Positions 1 to 13,400 of a DNA stretch of 64,000 nucleotides are shown here, in pieces. Numbering within the stretch: position 1 is the stretch's first letter; every line of letters starts with the position of its first letter. Source of the DNA: Apostichopus japonicus (lineage: Eukaryota; Echinodermata; Holothuroidea; Aspidochirotida; Stichopodidae). Made by a program: the position numbers and the translations under genes. The notes beneath the pieces were generated by a model, which was not told the DNA's origin, did no database searches, and saw only the letters and a program-made list of their open reading frames with translations. Where the stretch lies: assembly GCF_037975245.1 (NCBI RefSeq), contig NC_092573.1:19875265-19939264 (forward strand), written 5' to 3'.

Positions 1-1312
1 TTTGGGAAAGACAGCTGGTAATGATTACAAAGTATTAAAATTTTAAAAAAATTAAAAAACTCTGAATAACCATGGTCAATTTCACTTCACTTGATAACAA
101 TCATGTAAAAAAAGAAAGGTCTTATTAGTTTCTGCTTATTTCATTTATTTATATATTTATTTTATTTATTTATTATTGAATCTCTTTCGGTTAAAATTAA
201 CACTTTCTTCCTTTTGTTTGTTTTGTTCCTTTTTGATGAAAAAAAAACTGCAAATTTAGTAGTCATGATTGTTAATTCATACCAAAGTTTCAATTATTTC
301 AAGGTTTTGATATGATACTGTTTAATATAAAGAATGCAAAAAAATTATTGCATTCTTGTGGAAGCATGGACAAAAGGATTGAATGAAGAAAAGGTGACTT
401 CCAAGACAAAAGGAGTCCAATTTGAATTTAAAGCTGTATTTTTACAGTTGAAACTTCCCACAGGCTCGTAGTTACATATTATTAGCTTATTGAAAGGAAA
501 AATGAGGTATCTAAAACACATGCTCTCTCTCTCTGTCTCATCATGGTTGCATCCAAATCACACAAAGAATGATGAAAATTTGGCATAAAATTCATCAATT
601 TTGAAAGTAAAATGAAACAAAAACATGAGAAGTTCTGTGGGACTGTATCTCTACTTTTCTGCATTCAAGGAGTTGGTTTATAACTTACATGTTAACAGCA
701 GCTAAAAAAAAAAAAAAAGATTCTACTATATGAATCTCTTATTTATAGCAAGAGGTATCCCAGTTACATCTCCATGACACAAGGCTTAGTCAAAATGACT
801 CCATCTTACAATCCATAGAAATATACAGTTCTAAAGCTTACATGTGATTGGAAAGTGGATATAAAGACATAAATAAGGAGGAACTTTACACGAAGGCAAT
901 GTTGCAAATGCATATATTCTTTGTTTTTCTTGGGGGCATAAGGGGGGGCATAATGTAGTGTGTATACTAAGGTTCCAAAAAACTCACTCATGATTTTTGT
1001 ATAGTTTTTCTGTAAGAGTTATATGTAGATTACCTTATTAATTTTCAAAATGTAGAAAAATTTCTTGTAGACAGTAAAGATCAATGTACTATTTTGAAAT
1101 GCTATTTATAATGACACTTGATATTAAAAGTTGTACTTGTTCAAAAAATATACAAAGAAATTCACAAAATGTCTTTGGGTAGCTTCATCTGCTGTGTGTT
1201 TGTTGATTTCAGTTCCAACATCTTATTTATTCTCAGTACAAAGCTACGTACATCATAATTCAAACTACACCAGGGCAGTTCGTAGCTCTTGGTCGAGTTA
1301 TGTAAGTGCAAG
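1..1312. other. AT-rich non-coding stretch
   Basis: No exon, RNA gene or clear mobile element was recognised. Short open frames here show no family resemblance. It contains A-runs and TTTAT-rich low-complexity sequence. It lies downstream of the minus-strand TPR gene. Confidence 0.4.
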
Positions 1313-1326
1313 CACATATTAATTAC

Positions 1327-1578
1327 CTCTTCCCTTAATCCTCTCTTTGTCCCTCCACTGTTTATCTCCTACCTCTCCTCTTCCCCTGTTGGTTTCTTTC
1401 TTTCTTCTCTCCATCCCTTGTCTACTTATCCACTTACATATATCTCTTTGTGTTCACCATGCTCATTAACCTGTCTGTATTCAATGCGTGTTTTGTCCCT
1501 TCTGTTACTGTTACTTGTCATTTAGCATTTGAAGAAGATCCTGCTAGGATCGAAACGTCAGGCCAACTTACCTTTACA
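1327..1578 (+). mobile_element. Short insertion flanked by 14-bp direct repeats, hammerhead-like 3' end
   Basis: The 14-mer CACATATTAATTAC occurs at 1313-1326 and again at 1579-1592, exactly bracketing 252 bp, as expected of a target-site duplication from a retroposed element. The insert begins with about 180 bp of pyrimidine-rich sequence. It ends with a 5-bp hairpin (ATCCT-GCT-AGGAT) at 1538-1550, followed by CGAAACGTC. The GAAGAAG-hairpin-CGAAACGTC arrangement resembles sequence tails I associate with Penelope-like elements and is hammerhead-like in layout. No reverse transcriptase is present, so a truncated or non-autonomous copy is inferred. Confidence 0.5.
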
Positions 1579-1592
1579 CACATATTAATTAC

Positions 1593-3455
1593 ATAAGGTT
1601 ATGTAGTGTTATGTATCTAAATAACTGTCAGAGAGGATATGCTCCTGTTTCTCATTTTCTTCGGCAATAATTTACTCACATCTGACTTCACATCATCAAG
1701 GATCTGTGAAGTTCAAACTATTTATTGCCATATTTCATGAATAAGCAAAATTTTGGTTAAAAATTTGTAACAGTGGCCATAGTAATGCTGAGCTTCATCC
1801 TAAGTTAATATCATCCATGATTTCACAATGAGCATGTGCAAGACAAAACCTTGAAAGAGCTTATTCTCTAATAAACAATATTGAAGGTTGAAAAATGTAC
1901 GAACAGCAAACTCCCAACACTTCAGCTAAATAATCTAGTAAGACAATCCTACTTTATAAGAAAAGTCCCACAAGATACAACCTTTCTCCACCCCCTCACT
2001 TCCCATCCCTTCCCCTCCCTTCCTCCTCACCTAAAAAAAAACAGAAGATGTTAGTTCACCACACTTGACCACATTCTGACAGCATTCTAATTGATCGTAA
2101 ATGTGGTTATGGTATTACGACAATGGATATTTGTCAAAATGCAGAGAAAGCCAAAAGAAGAACCACAGACAAAAGTAAATTATTTCAACCCCCCCTCCCC
2201 TCGCGACAAATTTTGAGACAAATCTGAAGAAAAAGAAATCGTAAATTTAGTGACAGATTTTGTTTCAGGAAGCTACAGTGCATCAAACCTCAGAAAGAAT
2301 TATATATTTCAAACCATGGGGCCTATTTTACTGCATATAAAAACCATTAAATGCAAAGTATTGAGATGATGACCTTTTTTTTTTTATTAATGTTTGTTTT
2401 GCTAAGGCTAAGTTGCAGTTGAAAGAAAAATACTAGAAATGACTCAATATGAACAGGATTAACAAATACTAGAAAGGTTAAAGGCATTGAAGACTCAGCC
2501 TAAACCGTGTGCCGCCCTCTGAAAAAGGTAGCTTTCAAGTGAAATTTGTTTCTTGTAGCTGCAAACTGCAGACAGTAATGAAACGTGATACCTTGTTATC
2601 TTTCATCTGGACCTGAGATGTCCATCGCTGCTATGTTCACTGTGTTGTGGGTATTGACCATAGCTGCATGTATGGACTGTACACTAGTGTCTAATTTCCG
2701 ATGGTAGCAAGCTGTGTGTGTATTTTCTGGGATCGATGGTGGTGTCTAACACTTCTGTTACACTTCATTCGAAACTAGGTCAGATTACAGGCATCAGACG
2801 TTTCTTTGCACGCGAGTCTTCACTCCCTTTAAGTGAAAACATGTTGGTACAGAGGGCTAGTCTCTCCAGATATGAAAACTGGTAAACTTTTCTTTCACAA
2901 CTGAGCTTAGCATAGTCAAACTGAGACCACGATGCTGAAATAGACTTCTGCCTAAAACATGACATCAACAAAAAAACACACAGATTGAATTATTTGTTTA
3001 TAAATTTGTCAGGTTGGAATAAAGATTAGGTTATAAATTTGCTGCAAATCGGCACATTTTCTACCAAATAAAAGGATATTTTGCAAACCTCAGGCTGTTT
3101 ATTTGACAAGAAACTACACAGACTAAGTAGACAAGAAGGTTAACATCAGATGATTCTCACTTTGAAGAATATGAAATAACCTATCATATATGTGAACACC
3201 CCTACTACCCTCATGGACCTCATAGCCTTCAACTTTCACATCTCAGCTTAAAGTGAGACCATCATCGGTCACGTCAGCATTTAGTAAAAAGAAAGAGTAC
3301 AGTTTGACACAGGTACACGCAATGGCTGTAACAGTTTGCTGAAAACCAAACCGTGCTTTCTCACTGCATTCCTTGTTGAATTATCGATTCCAACAGATTG
3401 AGTATTTTTTTTGCAGGTCAGTTCAACTGGTAGCATGTCAGCACTAACATTAAAC
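1593..3455. other. Non-coding flank downstream of the TPR gene
   Basis: No exon was recognised. Polypyrimidine patches (about 1980-2035) and an A/T-rich background are present. Part of it may be 3' UTR of the minus-strand TPR gene, but no poly(A) site can be assigned with confidence. Confidence 0.35.
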
Positions 3456-3910
3456 AACCCTAGTGCACTTCCAACCCTACTGCACTTCCAACCCTACTGC
3501 ATGCCCCCCCCCCCAGATTCAATGTTAAGTGTTTGTCTTACCCTGGAGTACTTTTCAGCAAATTCAACCCTAGTCTACTCCCAAACCTAGCACATTTCAA
3601 AAGAGGGTCAACCTACTGCATTTTTAACCCTGGTGAACTTCCTTCCACCCTAGTGTACTTTGAAACATTCAACCCTAGTGCACTTACCACCCTAGTGCAC
3701 TTCCAAAGAGAGTCAACCCTACTGCACTTCCATCAACCCTGGTGTACCTCCAAACAGATTCAAGGCTACTACACTTGTAACCCTAGTGCACTTCTAGAAG
3801 CAACCCTAGTGCACTTCAACTCCTAGCACACTTCTACACAAATTTCACTTCCAGCCATACTTGTAAACAGATATGACCCTAGTACACTTCCAACACTAGT
3901 ACACTTTTCA
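3456..3910. repeat. Degenerate minisatellite, ~17-20 bp unit
   Basis: Some twenty imperfect copies of a unit like AACCCTAGTGCACTTCC follow one another, with diverged spacers (CAAACAGATTCAA-type). Open frames through it only reflect the repeat and are not coding. It lies 0.4-0.9 kb beyond the stop codon of the TPR gene, possibly in its 3' UTR or flank. Confidence 0.8.
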
Positions 3911-4311
3911 AGCACATCCAGTCATCCACCCATATTTCACTCCAGTAACTAATATACTGGTTTTCACCTATCTATAAACTACAAAAATGCTGCAAATTTT
4001 ACTCTCTCATCCCAAAACTGAGAAATCAACTGATGTGTTCGAATTATGAAGAAAATTACATCAGCCTCCAAAGTTTTAGGTCATACAATAAACGCAATTG
4101 GTGTTGGATCAGGACGCAAGCTTTTTTTGAGATAGGCAATCATTTTTGGGACTTGCTACCCTGGGACACAAGCCTGTTTTCTCTGGTAACATTGCTGGTA
4201 TGAAAGTAGATATTGTGACACTATTTCAGCCAATATACTAATGAAGTCTTGCTGCTATCTTTGCGTTAGGTGGAAACATCACCTTACGACTAACACCTTC
4301 CAACGTCACAT

Positions 4312-4453
4312 TTACATGACTAAACACATCCTAGAATTACGAACGGACGACCTCCTTCGCTCTATCTGTTTCCTGTATTCAGGATGAGGTGAGTGGTTTT
4401 GCTGTTTCCAATATTCTTGCTCATCCCTAGCAACTTCATACAGTTCTGCTTCC
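4312..4453 (-). CDS. TTC24: TTC24-like exon 10 (last), CaaX-type C-terminus
   Basis: 142 bp, entered in phase 2 after CCCATCAG. It encodes a charged helix (EYWKQQ), then RKQIERRRSSVRNSRM and Cys-Leu-Val-Met before TAA (4314-4312). CLVM fits the CaaX rule with a Met that favours farnesyltransferase. Confidence 0.75.
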
Positions 4454-7400
4454 CTGATGGGATAAAAACAATAAAATACACAATTGCAGAGAAAGCTATT
4501 TAGAGATTTTATATTTCTCCAACAGACAACAAGGTATAACAACATAGTACAGAATATCATTAAAAATGTTATAATTATTGAGCCACCATTAACTGGCAAT
4601 AATCCATCTGTCATTTCTGAAGTTTCACAACAATCTATTCATGTTTAATCTATTGACGTCTTCGCAGATTTTCAAAACATTGCTAAAATAAACAATGTCT
4701 TGTAATATAATTGAAGCATGGTGTTTTTTGATGATTTTCTTCAAATTTGCAAAAGAAAATGGATATAATACTCAGTTAAGTATAGTGTCAAACAGTGACC
4801 AGTTCCTACCTACTTAAATATCCAAATAAAGGACAACATAAAACTATAGTTGTCCATTGTATCTCATCAATTTGGTGGCATTTTTTTTCCAATTTTTTAT
4901 TCTGTTTGGAAAAATACCAGTGTTTGAAAGTGGCCTAAAAGGTTTTTAATCACCAGAAAAAGTAACATGTTTGGATGCTAGTTTCATTGAAAGCAACCTC
5001 TATAAAGCCAAAACATACTAATATTGCTATTAAAATTAATATACCGTAATAGCTGATCTGCTTTTCCCACAGCCTGAAAAGAATGCAACTATGAAAATGG
5101 TTTGTTTAAAAAAATTCCAAAAATGAGTCGGGCAAAAATAAGAGATATATCCACTTAACTTGGAAATTGTCTTGAGCAAATAAATGAGCGATGAAGCTGT
5201 TTAGAAAAAACACCACCAGCAATAAAGCACCATACAAACACCATTCACCCACCAATGGAAGCACACATAAGCACCAACATGCACCAATAAAAGTTCTCCT
5301 ACCTCTGACTTCTGGAGAGATTGTTCATGATCGTTGTCTCTGGATATTCTTGACCGCCTTCGGACCTACCGCTCGGATGTTTGTTCCTCTCGATAAATGA
5401 AGGGTGGTTTGGAGGCAGCGTGGGAGGTACTTCTGGAGGGTCTGGTGCCCATCGGCTGGGTATGGTGCTGCTCATTTCACCTCCGGTGCCGGTGAAGAAG
5501 TTTGCCGTCATCTCACCGGCTGAGAATCAGAACGAGAGAGCAAAGAATTCTAGAGATGCATAAAACTACTGCTATCCACAAATGTCTATAGTTTAAGGCT
5601 ACCAATTGCATAGTTTCTTATGCATAAGATTGCAAGAAAAGTTTAAGCTTTTCCAAATATACTAATATGCCATTAATGCTACATATATCATATCATATAA
5701 ATATATTAATATTCTTTTCTACTCATTTTCTCTCATATCTTATGCTATTATCATCTTTGTGTGGCATGCTCTGATCATATTCATATCAACTGTTAAAATC
5801 ATGTTGACATGACATACTTAACTACTTTATGCTAATTCTTGTCAAAGTCATACACTTTTTTTTTTATATGTCCATATGTTATTAACTAACATAGAAGTAC
5901 ATTGCAATATTATCATGATCTTAATATATTCATATGACTCACAGTTCACTTTGTAAGCTGTAATCATGCTCTGATCATGTGATACGTTATTTTATATTCA
6001 TGACAAATACAATATTCTCATTATATGCATTTACAATTATCAAATATATATCACATACTATTATATTCATATCATACACTATTGTCATTACCTCATACTT
6101 ACATTTATTACAGGTAAATTTATACTAATGACTGTACTACAATTCAGTGGCATATACTTTCTCTGTTAAAAATCTGAAGTATTAAGATCACAAAAGCTAT
6201 CAAAACCCTAATACTTACTCTTCTTTCGGTCAATAGTTGCGTAGAGTGGAATGGTTTGAGTCCCTGAGGTAGATTGAGAATGACTGGAATAAACAGAGGT
6301 GGAAAGAGCAACACATAGATCAGATCACTTGATGAATAGTACATAGAATACAGCTACCTATGGTCCAGCTACAATCTCCTACTGAAACCTACATCTGTAC
6401 ATCTCCCCTCAATTCTATCTATGGTCCATCTACATTTCCCCTACTGAAACCCGCATCTGTACATCTCTCAATTCTACCCACCATCCAGCTACGTTCTCCC
6501 GCATCTGTACATCTCTCAATTCTACCCACGGACTACTGCGTTCCCCTACTGAAGCCTGTATCTGTACATCTCCCCTCAATTCTACCCACAGTCCAACTAT
6601 GTCTCCCAAACTGATGTCTGCATTTTTTACAGCTCTCAATTCTATCTATGGTCCAGCTACGTTTCCCCTACTGAACCTGCATCGGTACATCTCTCAATTC
6701 TACCCACCATCAACTATGTTTCCCTACATATTTCTGCATCTGAAGTTTAAAGGTAGTCTTTCCAAAAAGTACTTTCTTGAAGATTCTGACTGTCTAAATG
6801 TTTTTTCATTTCATTGGGGGCAAATAGGTATCACATTTAGGTACTTCTTTTCATGTTCTTAATTGTAACTAATAGTACTAAGTGTATGTTACAAAAAGTG
6901 TGAACCAATGATTCCTGATCTGGTTTGAAAAAACGAACCTTTTCACAGACACTGTTTCTAATCCTGAAGAAGAAGAAGAAGAATCCGAGCTGCTACCAGA
7001 ACGTTTCTTTCCAAATATCCTCCAGCCATTTTTTTTTGTTCCCTTCCGTAATTCTTCTTGGCTTGCCGATCGTTGTAGTAACGAAGGCTTCCCTTCATCG
7101 CTGCCGGTGGGATCTTCGTAAGTACTGAAATCAAAACGGTAAAAGTTACAATAGAGCACCAAAAAAGTGGAATTATATCTCGAACCAGGATTCTAGCCGA
7201 TGAAATGCCACGTACATTAATCACAAGCTGCTGCGGATATTCGGAAACATTTTCATTGATTATTTTTATTTTATTTTATTTTTTGACATAGAATCATTAT
7301 CAGAAATGATCATACTGATATATTATGAAAAGTTTATGTGATGGTACAAACTTCTCTGGAGAATGAAATGGAAAGAATAGGATCGGATAGAATTATTAAA

Positions 7401-10400
7401 ATTACTGACTAACTTCACATTTATTCACGATAAAAATCAGAAAAATATGATCGACTGCAATATTATGCAGATTAAAATTCTGTAGATTTGGCAAAACAGA
7501 TGGCCCAAGTGCAATAAAAGCTGCATTTTCATGTAGAGTGCACGGACACATACTTTTCTAAATCTTTGGGTAAAGAATGGCTCCTCCTCGCACCGAGGAA
7601 ACAGGACAAGCTCAGCTGTCTCCTCATTTCTCTTTCCACCAGAGACAGATCGCTCCCGCTGTCGTATTCGCCGACGCCGTTGGGGACGGGAGCGGTCAGT
7701 AGGTCAGACCTCTTTCTTCCTTTCTTTGCTTTCTCTCTTTTACTGCTTCTTGAAAAAGGAAAGGAAAAAACCCACAACATTTAACAAAAAAAAAAAACCT
7801 GTTTACTTTTGTTTATTTTAATCCTTCTTGTAACAATGCTGTCTGTATTCGATATATTTACGAGGAAGCTAGACCAGGCGCGTAGCGAGGAATTTGCCAA
7901 GGGAGGAGCAAAGCCTGTAGGCAAACTATCTAAGCGTAGCACCACCATAGGTTGGCGCATTGCGTACAGAAAATTTTTGGCTGAAAATGCCTCCCAGATA
8001 GCTGGAAATGGCGATATAAAAAAATATTCTCAAGCCGGGACGGTCGCCCCCTTTGCCCCCCCCCCCTGGCTACGCGCTTGAGCTAGAAGGCTTAGTGATT
8101 CCTATGAGATTAAACAAGCACGGTTACACACACACAGGTTCTTATATTTATTAATCAACATACCAAGTATGCAGTGAATGACCTCAGACCACATGATTAT
8201 GCATTTATGCAAATTACATTTCCAAGAAGAGTAACATTGGCGCAGAACTATTGGTCTGTATTAACTTATGATTAACTCAACCAATGCGATTGGCTGTCTG
8301 TGTGTAGTTCCTTCAACTAGAGTTGAGAACTTACTCTACACATCTCAAAGAAGCAGCATTTTCTGTGCTTGGCACATTCAAGTTTAATTAAGTACTGTAA
8401 TAATAATGATCAAAACACTGACTAAATCAATACATTGCTCTTGAACTGATTCATTTGTGATATTTGGAGGTTCTTTGTTCCCTATGCTACCAAGAAGCCA
8501 TCAAAAGTCTCATCAATTTTTGTAATCTCACACCAGATAATGGTGTCAAGGCCAGTATGAGTCCGAAGTCTGAAAATGGCTCCCTGTCAAGATTAAATGT
8601 TTCCTCCACTGGTCCTACTTAACACGATCGAATGAAACACAGTTCTATACCTTCAATCTTGGTACACTGGTCACTAGTTAGATTGATTGGACATGAATCT
8701 GTTAGGCTAGATTTCCAATCTAATACTAACCTGTTTAACATCATTATGGTTTCCACTCTTACAGTATCTCAATGGGTTCTTTACTATCCACATTTTTCAA
8801 TATGATAAATACTGATTGCAGTGAGTTTCAAAAACTGTTCAATTCTGTTCAATTCAAAAATAATTCCTTTACCTGCGTTTGCTCCTCTTTCCATCTGCAC
8901 CCACAGGGGTAGATGTGGTAGGTCCATTGACCTTGTTTGGTACTGGTGGTAGACCGATACTGCTGTATTCTAATGAGGATTCCTACAATACAGAGATAAG
9001 AGAAGGAAAATATTACATTACAGAAGTACCATGAAATCTAATAATGGGATCCAATTAATTCAACGGAAACAGTTGTGCAGTTGTCCATTATTTCTATGAA
9101 TCTATCATCAATCAATCAATATATCAATATTTAAATATAGTGCCTAATATCCAAAGTCAAGCAATGTTCAGTGGCGTGTTTTTTTCTTGTTAAAACTTTA
9201 AGAAGTTAAGAAGAAAGAAGAAAGTGAAGTACATATAAACATAGTATTGATCACAAGAGACAAAACCTGCCAAGACATAAATTAATCTTGAATTTCTGTA
9301 ACTGTCAGACTATGAACCTTTGTCACTCACTGCAACATTAAATTGTCCAACTTGACTCCCACTCCCCCCCCCCCCCTCCTCCTTCCAACCCCCTGCACAT
9401 AAATTTCAGAAGATGTCAGCAATATTTCAATCTGCTACAAGTTTGAAGGTAATAGAAAATAATCATAAATACAAACAAAATTTTCCAAGACATTTTTTCC
9501 GATAGTGCCGAAGAACTGGCTGGATTTATGGTTTTCTTATGGTTATAATTCGGCTACTCACATAACTCATCGGCAGAACCACCGGTCTCCGGTCGTTGTA
9601 CGAGATGTGGATGTCACGTTTGCCTCCATTCTTCTGAGAGTCGAGGACGGCGGTGAGTTTGTCGACGATCCGTCGCTGGTCTCTGATAACGTTTCTAGAG
9701 CTTTGGATTCCTATCAACGCTAAGGCCTCCTTGTAGTATGTCACTGCTGCCGAGTACTGGTACGTGACAGTGTGGAGATCCCCTAGTCCTTCTTTGACCT
9801 TCCACAAGTGACTGATGTTACCTAAAATATCAAAAATAACATTCAAAGTAATTCTTACAGAATTCTCTCTAAGCAAACAACAGTTCATTCACACGGCATC
9901 ATAGTCACATATCAAACTAAGTCTGTATTTTAAAAGAACACTCCAGATGGAAATTATTCCTTTCTTAAACAGCAAATTATATTTAATACTATGTTTTACT
10001 TTTTAGGTTTGATTATTATCTTTCCCCAAAAAGAAAGGAACATTTAATCAAAGCATCCCTGTTATATATTTTCCTTTCTTTCCTTCCTACCCATTTTAAT
10101 ATAGTGATTGCTGAAGTCGTCACAGCTTGAGATGTTTGTGAACTTGAAGCAAACAGGTATGCCTGTGCTATCACAATTGTACACTCCCTTATTTCTCACA
10201 AATAAGAAATTCAGTTTGTTTAAGCTTCAATTTCTAATTACAAAATAACCATTACAAGCTTTAGGGGGGGGGGGGGGAGGGGATTGGGTACAGGGCAAAA
10301 ATGGTACCAACTGTTATAGGCTTAGATAGATCTAAGTGCATATGTACAGGAATCGGGTAAGGGAGGAATGAAGTAAATCTTCCTCATCGAGGACAACACA

Positions 10401-13400
10401 AACTGTTAACTCAAGATTCTTTATAGGGGGAGGTGGTGGAGGGAGAGGGTGGAGGAGGGCACAGAGCAAGAATGGTACCAAGTGTGGTAGGCTTAGATAG
10501 ATCTAATTGTATATGTACAGGAGTTGGGTTAGGGAGGAATGGAGTAAAGTTTCCCCATCATAGACAACACTAACTAGATTCCTATCAAAAGTTACTCTCT
10601 AGAATTCCGTTTACCTTCGTCTTCTAACATCTGATAAGCAACATGGTAATTTTTCTCAGCATTTCTTGAGTCTTTCAGAGTCAGGAAGATACCACCAAGG
10701 TGATAAAAACACCACGCTCTGTGCTTAGTATTACCAAGTTGACCTGTATTTTGAAAGGAAATGGTAAAAAACAAAATTGTATCAAACAATTGAAGTCTCA
10801 TTTTTTTAAAGTACATTGTTTCAAATCAATAACTTAAAGAAGGGATGGAGGTGGGTTGGGTAGGAAGGAGGGAGGATGGGGGAGAAATTGACCTTCTCCT
10901 ACCCTAGGATCTCTACCAATAGCATTTCATTTTTATATAAATGCACTCAATCCTGTCATTTAAATCATAAAGTGTGGTGCTACAAGATGTTCCCTTATCC
11001 CAATTTCATTTCTTTTCCCTAACCCCTTCTCCAATAACCCTTCTCTCTCATCCATTCTCCCTTCCCCACTCCTCCTTCCAGTCCAACTGACATCTCAGTT
11101 ATACCACTGCTCTACAGTTCCTACCCTCCCAATCACTCTCCCAAACATTTTAAGTAATACATCTCATAGCTTGTACAAACCTTTAGTAACAGTAGAGATC
11201 AATATATCACAGACAAAATTGGCACGTTGTCATTTTTTTGCCTCAATAACTGCCAGAAACAGCATCTTGTGCATGACACATAGTTAATCAAATAGAAACC
11301 TAACAATCACCATAGCAACAGTGTAGCAGCTACTTGACATTGAAGGATTTCCCATATATTGCTTCACAAAACTTTATGCATAAATCAGAGTATAGAATAC
11401 GACAAATGAAAATCCATGTTTTCTCCTTTGTGCAAACAGATATATGAAATAAAAAATCTCTATAGCAAATTTCTCATATTTATACTACTGTACGTCTGTC
11501 CCTGGTCCTTTCTTATGGATTTGCGTAGAGACAATACTGGCTTGCAATTTAAGCAGGACACACATGCTAAGTTTTCATTAAATCAGAATTGTATTAATTT
11601 TTGCCTAACATGGGAGAACAAAGCCAATTTATCTACTACATATCCACTCAAAATATAACATGATGAAATGTTTTTTTTTCCAGATTGCTTGACTATTGGA
11701 GGATACCAATATAGGCAAAGTGGGAATTTGTGAATATTAGCTGTTACTATTTAAATGTTAAAAGAATTTTTCATATCTAAGCAAGAATGGGCTTAAAATA
11801 AAACCAAAATGCTGCTTGTCATCACAGTCAGCCATTTGGTTAGATCTCACTTTCAGTAGATATATAGTAGATAAATACATACATATTCTGTATTTTCTGA
11901 TGAAGGAAGGCTTTGTTCTCCAATGTTAGCAAAAAGTTAATACAATCCTGATTTAATGAAAACCTTAGCATGTGTGTCGGTGTTTGCAAGCCAGTAATGT
12001 GTCTTATATTGAAAATATATATCACAGCTAGTATAGAAAGATAAATTAATTAGTGATTATAAGATACAGTAGTATATAATACATAGCTAGTATACAGATG
12101 CAGCAGCTTCAATAGTTAATGTGTACACATGTATATAGCCAGTGTAGACAAAATTAGCTGTAATTGTAAAAAAATAAATGTGTAAACAATAAAAACAGAA
12201 TCAGTGAGACAAGAGCAATGGTAGAGGGGAACCTACTTATTACTAAAGGGCAGGGGTGGGCAACCTTTCTGAATGGATGGGCCAGATATAAAGAGTGAAA
12301 AATTGACTGGGCCGCACCTAACCAATGACCTGCTGTTGATATCAAACCATTGATTCAAAGGACTTTCAAGCAATAGGTGTGTGTAATTAATCTGTATTCA
12401 CAAAAACATAATGTCAATTCAGTACAGTTGATAATTAATGGTGATAATAGGCCTACCTGACAGTATCCTTAGTGTAGATAAATTCTAAGCAACTATAGCT
12501 TGTTTTTTGTGATGATGTAAAAAAAGGTTGATTTTTTTCTTTCTCTTGAGACATCTCACCGACAGCAAAAAATCACTGGTGGGCCGCATGTGGCCCACGG
12601 GCTGTAGGTTGCCCACCCCAGCTATAGGGTGAACGTGTAGTAGTGTAGCTTTCATAACCACTACATGTTGGTTCCCTGGTGGGTTCAAAACCACACCAGG
12701 AGTCAGATTTTCATCACCTTTTCCAAAATATCCAACTGTTCAGTCTCATTGAATGGAGCCTTCTTTGGATTTGGTATCTCAAGGCTGGTTAACTTTGTGA
12801 ATTTTGGGAAAGGATGGGTTTTTGAAAGAACTTATTTACAATGAAAACATGATTCCTCAGTATTTGAGAAGTGGTCAGATGCTGAGATGTACCTAGGTAT
12901 CAGACTTTGAAAAGATGCTGACATCAAATGGGTGTTTTCGTCGTCTGTAGACCTCTGTCCTGTAGGTCGGATCTGTATACAAGTATCATATTCATCCAAT
13001 CTGTGCATAATTGAGTTTAGGCACCATGTCAAAAGCTGCAGCAAAGCTGCAAAATCCCCTGCAGCGAGGCTGAATAAATATCAAACAATAGAAATTATTT
13101 CAGCAGATCAGTAGAAACTATTGTGGGAAACTACGGAACACAATAGAGATTATGGCCTCTATATGAATCCTGGTTGCAATAAAGCTGCAGCCCCCTCAGC
13201 TTAATGCATAATATTCATTTTCATTCTTCATCGAGAAATCAAAAAAGACCTTTTTTGTTAAAACTGACTGGAAGTACTGTAGGCCAACTTTTACATGTCA
13301 AATCACTGAGACTCACCAAAGTAAGCAGCTGCCTTTCGGTACTTTTCCACCGCACGGAGGTAGTTCCTCGTTTCGATGAACATCTTCCCCAAATTTTGAA

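Noticed and set aside
3533-3826. 97-codon open frame
   Set aside because: Falls wholly in the GTGCACTTCC minisatellite.
6360-6862. Overlapping open frames on both strands
   Set aside because: Mostly the 58-bp minisatellite in an intron.
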